Origin: Neurospora tetraspora
Taxonomy: Eukaryota; Ascomycota; Sordariomycetes; Sordariales; Sordariaceae
Length of the DNA: 64,000 nucleotides
Direction of reading: 5' to 3'
NCBI RefSeq assembly: GCF_033439725.1
Contig: NW_026944390.1
Span: 2,232,001 to 2,296,000, forward strand
Notes under the pieces: model-generated
Told to the model about the DNA's origin: nothing
Databases searched by the model: none
The model's input: only the letters and a program-made list of their open reading frames with translations
Translations under genes and position numbers: made by a program
Shown: piece after piece, positions 32,605-41,700 of the stretch
Layout of the letters: every line of letters begins with the position of its first letter
How positions within the stretch are numbered: position 1 is the first letter of the stretch

Positions 32605-33370
32605 ATGTCCCAACAGAACCCATCCACCCCAATCTACCCCCTGTTCATGTTCCTCTTTGAAACCGAGCGCTTCTTGTTGGAAGCACTCAAGAGTCGTGAT
32701 ACGGTGGAGCCTGCGGTACACGAAGAGCTCAAAAACGCCTATCAAAAGTTTAGGAAATGGGGGATAGAGAACTACAAGTATCTTGCGGAAATGGCTGATG
32801 ATCTAGAGAACAGTGAAGTCCACAAGCCGAAAAATTATAAGGGGTATCAGATACTTTTTTGGAAGTTCAGGAAGATGTGGCCTAATGTTTACTTGGGTAA
32901 GAAGACTCAACAATGGCTTTGAGACACGAGAACAAGAACAAAAGAGAAAAACAGGTAGCTGACACTAAAGGGGTGTAGTTAAACAAGTCATGAAGGATCG
33001 AGCAAAAGCCAAGGGAGGTCAAGAAACTCCAACCACGGCTGAGGGGGATTCTGCCACAACTACCTCTAATGCCTCCCAGCAAAACCCACCCAAATCAGAG
33101 CATCCTCCTCCCACCAGTGACACCACCGCCAACCTCTTCGCGAAATTCAAAAGCCCAGTCATGCTTCCCTTCGCCAAGTGGTGGGCCGAGGCTCAAGACA
33201 AGAAAGAAGGCCCACTGTTGCCCGCATCGAGCTTTGAACAGGCTATTGAGGGGATTTGCAGCTCCATTTCTCTTATCCTGGAAGATTGGGAAACGGATAT
33301 TGCGCCTGATTTGATGCCGGAAGTGGAACCGCGGGAATTGAGCACTGGTGGTGAGGGTCATAGTGGGTAA
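32605..33370 (+). CDS. Hypothetical protein, 227 residues, two exons
   Basis: Exons 32605-32896 and 32979-33370 are joined across an 82-bp intron (GTAAGA donor, GCTGACAC branch, GTGTAG acceptor), converting YLG to YLVKQVMKDRAKAKG. The N-terminal half is helical and aromatic (FLFETERFLLEALKSRD, AYQKFRKWGIENYKYLAEM, ILFWKFRKMWPNVYL). A Thr/Ser/Pro-rich linker follows (ETPTTAEGDSATTTSN), then a second helical segment (FAKWWAEAQDKKEGP, FEQAIEGICSSISLILEDWE). No family was recognised. Size, exon style and location resemble the gene at 31101, but I see no convincing sequence similarity between them. Confidence 0.6.
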
Positions 33371-34082
33371 AAGGACCGTAAATCGTTTGTTGGTTACGGT
33401 ACCTAGGCAGCTTTGAGATAGGTAGGTAGGTACATGTAGGTAGAATGAGGGGGCAAGTGGTCGTATGAATAAAGAGAACATACCTAGACAGTCCAATACC
33501 GCTCCCTTTCGTTAAGAAAGACCGTTGCAACACTGTGATATGCCAGGTAATAAGTTGGAAGTATGTCTGGGTGAGTCTATTGAGCATTATTTGAACATGG
33601 AAATGTTTTGAATAGCGGTCCACAGGTACAATAAAGATATATGAATGCGTGTAAGAGTATTCCGAAGGTGTGATGTAGACCGTGAGGTGTTCGGTTTATT
33701 CTTACGACCGCTCGGCATCCAAGTGCCCGAACAGCAAGCAAAGCCATTTCAATGACTTACATGTACATGTTGAACATAATTTTACGCCTGTGAGACTGTT
33801 CCAGAGGTGTGAAAACGCTGGTCATTGCAACTATTCCGCTAGTCCTACTCATACCAAAACTAGTAGCTACCCAAGTCCCCTACCATTCGCGGCCTCATCT
33901 ACGCTTTTTATATCCTAACTTTGATGAGGGCGAAGAAGAACAGTCATTCTCCCAGATGTGCTCTCGTTGCTCGTCCTCCTCAGCTTCCGGAGGGAGCTCC
34001 GGAGGAGGGCCAGCTTTAAGTTCCACCATCTCTAGCTACTGTCGCTACTCGGAGAAGAGAGCTCCTCCTCAGCGAAGATGAT
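33371..34082. other. Intergenic region
   Basis: This spacer separates the 3' ends of the 32605 gene (+) and the repeat-rich gene (-). TAGGTAGG-type tetranucleotide repeats occur at 33418-33443. Frames here overlap and carry no recognisable domain. Confidence 0.4.
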
Positions 34083-34819
34083 CTATTCCTTTCCTTTGCC
34101 CTTCCAATCAATCTTCTTACCATAAGCTTTCGCAGAAGGAGAGGAAGCCTCAGCCAACGGCTTCTCGTCGTCCTCCTCAGTATCCGACTTTTTGTCTTCC
34201 TCCTCGTTATCCGACATCTCGTCCTCCTCCTCACTATCCATCGTCTTACGCCTCTTGATTTGCGTGGGACGCTCCACAGATGGTGGGGAACGCTTTTTAG
34301 CCTGACCATAAGCGTTTGCAGAAGAGGAAGATGCCTCGGCCAACGGACTCTCGTCCTCCTCCTCACTATCCGACCACTCATCGTCCTCCTCGTCATCCAG
34401 CATCTTAAATTTCGGAGGCTCCGGAGGCTCACCAACCTCTCCGCGCCTCTTGACCTCCGTGGGCTCTTGCGCAAATGATGGGGAGCGCTTTTTAGCTTTG
34501 GGGGACGGACTGATATCGAGGGGTGCGAAGATTTCACGGGGTTCCAAGAGTCTGGCTGACCTTGACGGCTTCAAAACTTCGGGGGGCTTTGGGAATCCAA
34601 TATTCCGAGAGACTCCAGCGGGTTTAGAGGATTTGGCGGGCGTTGGGGATTCGGCGGGCTGCGTGATATCGGGGGATGGGAGGATCTCAGCGGGTTCTAA
34701 GAGTCCGACCGACTTGGGGGACTCGGCGGGCGTGTTCTGAGAAGCTCCAGCAGGCTGAGAGAATCTGGCAGATTGAAAGGTTCTAGGGAAACTTGCGAAT
34801 CCGGTGGGCCTCCAGAACC

Positions 34820-35325
34820 CCTCCAAGGATTTCAAACTTTCCGGTGGCTTTGCGAATTCAACAGGCTTTCTCGATTCAGCGGTCTTTGAGGACTCGGCGA
34901 TAGTTGGGAATTCGGGGGGTCTCCATAATTCATCCAAAGATCTCAAATATTCGGGGGATTGTGTAGAATTAGCGGGCTTTCTCGATTCAGCGGTCTTTGA
35001 GGATTCGCCGATCGTTTCGGATTTGGGGAACCTCCGTAATTTTTCCAAGGATTTCGAACTTTCGGAGAACTTTGCGATTTCAGTAGGCTTTCTCGATTCA
35101 GCAGTCTTTGAGGACTCGGCGATCGTTGGGGATCCGGTGGGCAGAGGCTGTCCAGGGGGCTGGAAGAGTCCAGGGATATTTGCAATTCCGGCGGGCTTTG
35201 CGGATGCGGCCGACTTTGAGGGCCCAGCGGTCGTTGGGGATTTGGCGGGCAGAGGCTGTCCGGGGGGCTGAAATAGTCTAGGCATATTTGCAATTCGGGC
35301 TTGCTTCCAGAGAGCGGAGTTGATC
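34820..35325 (-). repeat. About five tandem 36-37-residue coding repeats (108-111 bp)
   Basis: Two units begin IANMPRLFQPPGQPLP or IANIPGLFQPPGQPLP. Three more share TIAESSKTAESRKP or TIGESSKTAESRKP followed by a divergent half ending LRRFPKSE, LWRPPEFP or FWRPTGFA. The last three are each exactly 37 codons, the first two about 36. Unit length conservation with sequence drift indicates expansion by unequal crossing over within a translated frame. Confidence 0.75.
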
Positions 35326-35914
35326 TTGGCCATAATGGTCTGGTTGATGTACTAATTGACCTTGTGGACCTGGCGCCGCTTCAAGATTGCGGCAGGCTGA
35401 GACTCATCGAGAGTTTTACGCGGAATCCCCAAGCGCGAAGCGGTCCTGAGATCTATTGGCCTTTTGGACGGTATTTCCCCAGGCTCACGCTTCGTCGTTC
35501 TTTCGTTGACCAAGTCTAGGTATTCCTTTTTGCTCAGGGGTTCAGGAGGTGGTGGTGCTGGGAGATTTTCAGGGTTTATGAATTCCGATACACCATCTAC
35601 AGTCATAAAAAGCTGTTTTGCTGCATATGGATATCGAGGACCGGCCTTCGTCTTCCCCTTTCGAGAGTGTGTATTCCAGTTGAATTCTAACAGCTTCTTG
35701 ACTTTTGGCTGTACGTAGTATTCTTCGCTCAAATCTTGGAATTCTTGCTCGCTGAGGTGTTCCAGTGATTTTGCTGCTGCGTAGAATTTCGGGTCCAAAT
35801 CTTGCGATGGGTCATCTACCTCCGGGTCGGCTTCGGCGGACTCACTGGAGGACTCGTCGGAGAGCTCATCGGAGGACTCATCGGAGAACTCACCGGTGGA
35901 TTCGTCAATGGACT

Positions 35915-36090
35915 TGTCGACCGGCTTGTCGGTAGGCTCTTCGACGGGCTTGTCAGTAGACTCATCGGTGGGCTTGTCGGTGGACTTTTCGGCGGGCTTG
36001 TCAGTAGACTCATCGGTGGGCTTGTCGGTGGACTTTTCGGCGGGCTTGTCAGTAGACTCATCGGCGGGCTTGTCGGTAGAGTCTTCGGTG
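35915..36090 (-). repeat. 24/48-bp coding minisatellite (STDKPxxx units)
   Basis: Seven consecutive 8-residue units of the form STDKPADE, STDKPAEK or STDKPTDE are encoded, with a 48-bp higher-order repeat that is nearly identical at the DNA level (two copies in the middle). The last units decay into PTDKPVDK and SIDESTGE. Such high identity implies recent expansion. Confidence 0.8.
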
Positions 36091-36743
36091 TTGGAGGCAT
36101 CCGGGAGTTCCCGCAAAACCCAGTCATCGTATTTCGGTTTCTTGAGTAGCGCGCCGGGGGTGGCAGGGGCGAGCAGTCCGACACATCCTCCAAAGTCCCA
36201 ATAGATAATATTGTAGAGCAGCCCGTATAGCCTTCTCAAGCAGTCTTCCAGTGCAAACTCCGATTCAGGCGTTTCTGAAGTCTGTTGAACACCGGAATGT
36301 TAGGTACACTGCTTGGGATTCGCCCAGCATTGCCTTGTGGCAGAGGTAACATGGAAGTTTATTACGTACCGTCCCTCTCACGTCGAGCAATCTGTGTGCT
36401 AGCGAGACGTCAGTGTCTGGCTGCCAGAAATAAAGGCCCATAGGCATGTTGTGGTATCAGAAAGTTCCTCACCTGCGTTCATCTCGCCCAGAGCCAGTGC
36501 CAGAAGTGTCCCGACATCCTTTTCTTCATTCGGATGCTCCCAGTCCACGGCCCAATCTTCATCATCGTCTTCTGGATCAAGCTCTTGTCGGTGATAGGCC
36601 TTGACCCACCTGCCAAAAATATCGGCGGCATCTTCGATAGCAAGAAACTCAAGGCGGCGATCCCTCATTATCTCAACTAGTGTTTGCACCCTGTGAGCGG
36701 CGCGACTAACTCTGTCGGGCGAAGCGAACAAAGGGCCGGACAT

Positions 36744-37351
36744 CTTGAAAGTAATACAGATTCGTCGTATGCAAAACGGAACAAGATAATAAGGTGTGAT
36801 GGAAACGGAAGAATACCCATCTAGAGTCTGGAGATGGCGATGAGAAGAAAGAAAGCAAAACAACAAACGGAAACGGGAACTGTGACTGTTGGTCCCCTAA
36901 TCTGTGCAGGCCTAATTCTTTCCGCTTGCCTGATCTTGATATCTGATCGATCATGGAATGGGCTTGCCTGTTTTGGAGGGTACTCGGCAGCCATGGGGTG
37001 GTCAAACCTGCACACGTTTCCCCCTCAACCTACTCTTTCCTCGCGGAAGGGTCCTTGATCAAGGGAGCACCTTCACTTTGGAAGAGCAAAATCACAACAC
37101 AGAACCAATGAACGCAAAGGAGTCCCTCAGCCAGCGTGCTTCTGACAATTTGACCCAGGCAAAGATCTTTGATCCTTCTTTCACCCCCAGGAAAAACACA
37201 CCTGCTTCTTTCCCCAATCCCGGACCCATGATTAGAGGTCACCAAATGGCTCTTCCAGACCTGGATGGGCTGGCTGCCTCCTATACCGCAGACTAAACTT
37301 AAGGGTTTCAAGCATTTGGGGACGGAGGTGGAAAGCATCAGGGTCATCATC
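36744..37351. other. Intergenic region
   Basis: Upstream of the repeat-rich gene and 3' of the 2EXR pseudogene. A plus-strand frame of 112 codons (36958-37296) has no recognisable features and overlaps an antisense frame. No gene is called. Confidence 0.4.
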
Positions 37352-38010
37352 TTAAGTCCAATTACCTGCGCCCATGCCAGTTCCCTCTTGGGCCTTCCGA
37401 ATGTCCTGATCACAGATCTCGTCAATCTCGCGAGCAGTGTGCCACCGGTGGGTCTTCATGTCGAGCAGCCGAATGTCTTCACGCGTGCGCAAATCGGCAT
37501 CGAGATGGGTCGCCCCAAACCATGAACTCAGGCTTCGAGCGCCCGACACACAGCCAATGTGGACTTCTTTGAGGTTGCAAAACGATTGGAAAATTCTAGG
37601 AAGTTCCTTGTCTCGAAAGGTAGAAGGAAATGGCTGCAAACCTAATCCTCGTAACCATTTTGGCAACCGGTAGGAAGTCCGTGAGGTTGCGAGTGTCAAG
37701 GTCGAGCATGTCAATATCGACATTCAGCCAGACGTAACGCTTCTCGACACCTTCTGGGACAACTTCAAGCTCGGAGAAGCACTTTTTGGTATAATCCGAG
37801 GGAGCGAGCTTCGCGGCATGTGTGCAGAGTTGCTGGCACCGGTGTATTTGAAACAATTCGCTTCAAGTCGTCTCGTTCAGATCCGTCGGGCAATCTCTTG
37901 AAATATTCATGGGTATGAACCTCGACAATGCGAGGCTCAACGGTCATTTTACAAATTCGAGTACGAAGCTCCCAAGGGAGGAAAGGGAACAGGTGGAAGG
38001 TGGTGGCCAT
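37352..38010 (-). pseudogene. 2EXR-family protein, frameshifted pseudogene
   Basis: The start MATTFHLFPFLPWELRTRIC at 38010 is the typical 2EXR opening (FHxFPxLPWELRxxIW, with the usual Trp here Cys). HTCREARSLGLYQK follows, then the frame breaks at a run of five A and continues in another frame as CFSELEVV, RYVWLNVDIDMLDLDT and PVAKMVTRIRF. A second break shifts to FRDKELPRIFQSFCNLKEVH and a C-terminal LLDMKTHRWHTAREIDEICDQD, ending at 37352. Two shifts mean no full-length product. 2EXR proteins are a large fungal family of unknown function, common in variable genomic regions. An alternative is that introns hide the shifts, but no suitable donor/acceptor pair is evident. Confidence 0.72.
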
Positions 38011-38052
38011 GGCCGATATCTGAGTAAACAGCCTGGTTAGTCCTCGTGACAA

Positions 38053-38676
38053 GACATGAACGTGGAGGGACGAACGAGAGGAACAGTCTTTGACTTTGAC
38101 GATGCCGTCTTGCTAACACCTACCGGAATGGCCTGCAAACCAAATCGCTCCGGAACCAACGACTATAGTATCCTGGTCATTATCCGCTGTGGCCGTTACA
38201 GCTTTCAGTGTGCATCGTCCCCAAAGTAGATTGCTTAGATGATGTTCACGAAGGTTTCGAAGATGTTGATGTTGCAGGGAAGAACCAAACGAGGCAGAAT
38301 GGTAAAAGGTGGGGTGACGTAGCTTGGCTGGAGGTCGGAGCTGCACTCAACTGCACGTGCTATGGTGAGTGGCTGCCTGCAGCAAGTCTTTCTCACATAC
38401 TTGTGTAGAAGTATGTTTACTTGATCCGTCGCACGCATGTCATGGCCCCGGCTAACCGACTCATGCAATTTTTCTTCGTGGTGAACAAGATTTAGCCAGT
38501 TGGAGATGGGCTTTTTGGATGGTTGTTTGGCAGACGTTTGTTGTCGGTATTCAAGATGCCATCACGGCGATGTAAAGCGGGTGTGTAGAACTGACTGGAC
38601 CTTTTGGTGGAGACTGAGTTCATTGATAATGGGTACTGTGGAGCCACTTCATAAAAATCGGACCATATCAGTTCAA
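38053..38676. other. Intergenic region upstream of the tRNA
   Basis: I see no gene in this stretch; frames shorter than 80 codons overlap on both strands. It separates the 2EXR pseudogene from the tRNA-Glu gene. Confidence 0.4.
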
Positions 38677-38768
38677 TCGGGTATGGTGTAGCGGTAACAT
38701 CGTTGACTCTCACTTCTCAGGAGTGACTGCTCTCTCAACAGCCCCGGGTTCGACTCCCGGTATCCGAG
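38677..38768 (+). tRNA. tRNA-Glu (anticodon CTC) with a 21-nt intron
   Basis: The acceptor stem pairs TCGGGTA (38677-38683) with TATCCGA (38761-38767), with G as discriminator. The D arm is GTGT/ACAT around AGCGGTA. The anticodon stem is GTTGA/TCAAC and the loop begins CTCTCA, placing the anticodon CTC at 38709-38711. A 21-nt intron, 38713-38733, follows position 37, the canonical place. The T arm is CCGGG-TTCGACT-CCCGG. A run of seven T at about 38779 can terminate RNA polymerase III. The internal B box GGTTCGACTCC is perfect. Confidence 0.93.
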
Positions 38769-41700
38769 TCTCAATATCTTTTTTTCGGGTTTTTTTTTTT
38801 TTTGCTCGCATCCCATTTCGAAAACCCCAACAAGGTGGCAGACAAGACAGGCCATCCACTTGGTAGCTACTTTTTTTTTTTTCTTGAGATAGTCCTGGAC
38901 AACAAGGGCAGGTGTGCGAGCATGACTAACAAACAATCTAAACGGCATCACCCGTGAGGCTGAGAGACACGCATAGTTTGTGTAGCAGGAGGTTTTCCTC
39001 CGTGTAACCCGGCTGCAGGGAGAGCGGCGTAGGCGGCTCACAAGGCTTCTTGCCCAGTGCTTTCGCAGTTGATCGGAATTCTCCGCGGGCCATGGTGAGA
39101 TCGGGACCGAAACCTGGAAAAGTAAAGAGGTTTGTTTCAAGTTGAGTGGAGGCAAAGAGGCCCAGACCGAGAGCGGCGTCGTGGTGGTATCCAACCACGA
39201 GTGTCATAACCGCGAGAAGGTGATGGAGTTGCGCGATAGGCGGGGGATGTCGTCAGACCGTGGCCGCGAGACATTTAACGGGCGGGTATTGGGGGAGGCA
39301 TGGTTGGCGAAGACCTATCAGTGAGCTGGATGATGTTGAGGTCCATCCATGGTGATCTCCTGAGGTTCTTTCAGCACTTCCACTCACGAGCCATATCCAG
39401 AGTGAGGAGGAGCCAGGAGAATGACGTCGGACTTGTGCCTAACGCGAGCGGGAAGTCGGATATCGGACCATCAGCCGACTCCTAGTCTCCAGCCGTTGCG
39501 GCTGATGTTTGATGAGCAGGGTATCGGGGATGTTGTTATTCATTTCGGCTACTGGCTCTCGTGAGTGGTTGAGGTCAGGAAGAGACGCGAAGCAGCTTGT
39601 TGGTTTTGACATTGACATGCGTGGCATCGTTGGTTTTGTGGAGATTGTGCAAGTGGAGACTGAGTCTGTTGTGCAGATCCGGTCTCCACAAATCTTAAGA
39701 CCCGCCAGTGGGGACACTCTGTTGAGGCTATTCCGTACAAGGTCTAGCTGCCGTCTTGTTATCTCCCAGCATCAACCTTGACGTCAAACCTCGAAATCCT
39801 CTCACCAGAGGCAAGGCAAACACGAGCAAGATACCTATCCTTCCTCGCCGTCTTGGTTCCAGTTCACAGCCGTATCCGATAGAGGCTGACGTTGGGAGGA
39901 CTGACGATGACTGGCGCAGATGCGCAGTAGCAGGATCCTCGCCGCCTGCGCCCATGTCAACATTCCAGTGCTCGATGCGCTGCAATGCATCTGGTGTGCA
40001 GACCGCCCATCTGTGTACGACATCCGGCATCGAGTACCGTCCGTCTGTCCAACGTCAACGTTCCATAATTCCAGAGGTTCAGAATGCTCGGCCCGGTCTC
40101 AGAGATGATTCAGTTGGTTCCCATGAAGGTTAGCCTGAAGCTCAAGATGGCATGGCGCCCAGCCTCAAGTCCCCAAGTCCCAACACACTGTGATCTTCTG
40201 TCACTTTTCACCTCTTTTTGCAACCTGACAACCTGACCCCGAAACCTTATTTGGACCGCAGCCAACGGGCGGGACGGCATTAGCGACATTGGCGACATTG
40301 GCAGCTGAACAGCACCGCAGAGTCGAAACAAGCGTCAGCACTAGAGAGATGACCCGCCCTTGTCAAACAACTTGCTTCTCTCCCACACTGTTTGTCCGTC
40401 TGTCTCCAAGAGCGAGCCCTTCACCATCCGAAATCCGAGCTCCTTCGGCATTCTCGATGAGCTATTACTGCTCACTGCCTCAAACCCAGTGCGACGCGAC
40501 CGATCCCCACGACATAGCTAACTTCTTTCTCTGTTCCCTCCTGCTGTGTCTCCAATGGCGTTGTGGGGGGCATCAACAACTCCCTGGCTCCCGGCTTGTT
40601 GGGACCGATCCAAGGTTGGTCGCTCAACGCCGGGGAAATGCAAGTTGATGATCCGTCTTACCTCAACCACCCTCGGTAAAGATAGACATGCCTCTAGCAT
40701 GCTTACCTGGGCCATCCATGCTATATGTTCCGCGCTATAGGGTGTGGAGACGATGGTCCGTTAGTGCTCTGCACTTTGCAAGCAGAAGCATAAAGATCAC
40801 TTCATCACTGATACACTACTGAGTTTAGGTAGGTATCAATGATCTCGAACAGCTCGAACGACCTCAAATCTTCCAGGCCTGACGATCCTATCAACAAAAG
40901 AACAGGTGTGTCTGCGGTGCCTGACATTCCCTATCTCACCACCAAACCCACATCAGCCAAGCCCCCAAACATCTACATGTCGATACTTATACCACACCTA
41001 CTATACCAAGTACATCCATATACCTCACCCACTCACAAAGCTACATACAATCTCGCGTTAACGTTTCCCTGCAGCAAGCGCAGACGTTGCTGCAGCGTAG
41101 TATCCGCCCACCCACCCATCCATCCAACACAACACCCAACCCTTCCCTCCTTTACATTCTGTGAAGAAATTGCTTGGCGCGCAGATTGCCAGATTGACAC
41201 TCTGCCTTACATGCACACCGGTCTAGCGCCCAGCATGTTCCCAGCTTCGCCGAGGCTCCAACTGCCTTCCTATTCCGAACTGCCTTTCCCACTCTTTACC
41301 ATGTTACTTACGGTACGGTTCATGCATGTCATGTATCGATGCTTACAACACTGCATGGTACATATAACCAACCCGTTATTGACAGCAGCTAGTGTAAGGT
41401 AGTGACCGTGAAATATCCCGACCAACCAAGGGACCAGGCTCCGCAGGTTGGTATTGGTGAGAACTGTTAGGTGCAGTGCAGGCAACAAAGTTGATATCAC
41501 ATTACGGTTTCGCGCGACTGTGCCGTCTCCCCGAGCCGGTAGTGGCTTACACATCTACACCGAGAACTGAGGGGTCCAGGCAGGTGTCGGCCCGGTATCA
41601 TGAGACAATGAGGTAATGTCAGGAGGGATGGGCAAGTTCAACGACGAAGCAAAGACGGCAATGAAAAGACGAAGAGGGGGGAAAGAAACAAACCAGGGGA

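Larger units (their letters stand above)
34083..36743 (-). pseudogene. Repeat-rich orphan gene interrupted by one in-frame TAG
   Basis: Exons 36743-36473, 36398-36370 and 36281-onward splice in frame: MSGPLFASPDRVSRAAHRVQ, then GEMNA-AHRLLDVRGT-TSETPESEF, then LEDCLRRLYGLLYNIIYWDF. About 409 codons precede TAG at 35354-35352; the same frame continues for another 422 codons to 34083. TAG arises from CAG by a single C-to-T at CpA, the RIP-type change, and the text around it reads naturally (VHKVN-stop-YINQTIMAKINSAL). The first half contains 8-residue units (STDKPADE, STDKPAEK) and acidic runs. The second half has about five 36-37-residue units, then two related acidic/basic blocks (KKRSP, KRRxxx, DEEDDEWSDSEEEDE, PLAEAS). 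No known domain; possibly nuclear given basic KKRSP/KRRK clusters. A 93-bp in-frame intron covering the TAG is an alternative. Confidence 0.6.

Noticed and set aside
35316-35408. In-frame 93-bp intron removing the TAG
   Set aside because: The donor GTCAAT is weak, no good branch site is visible and the removed part encodes conserved repeat text (IANMPRLF); kept only as an alternative.
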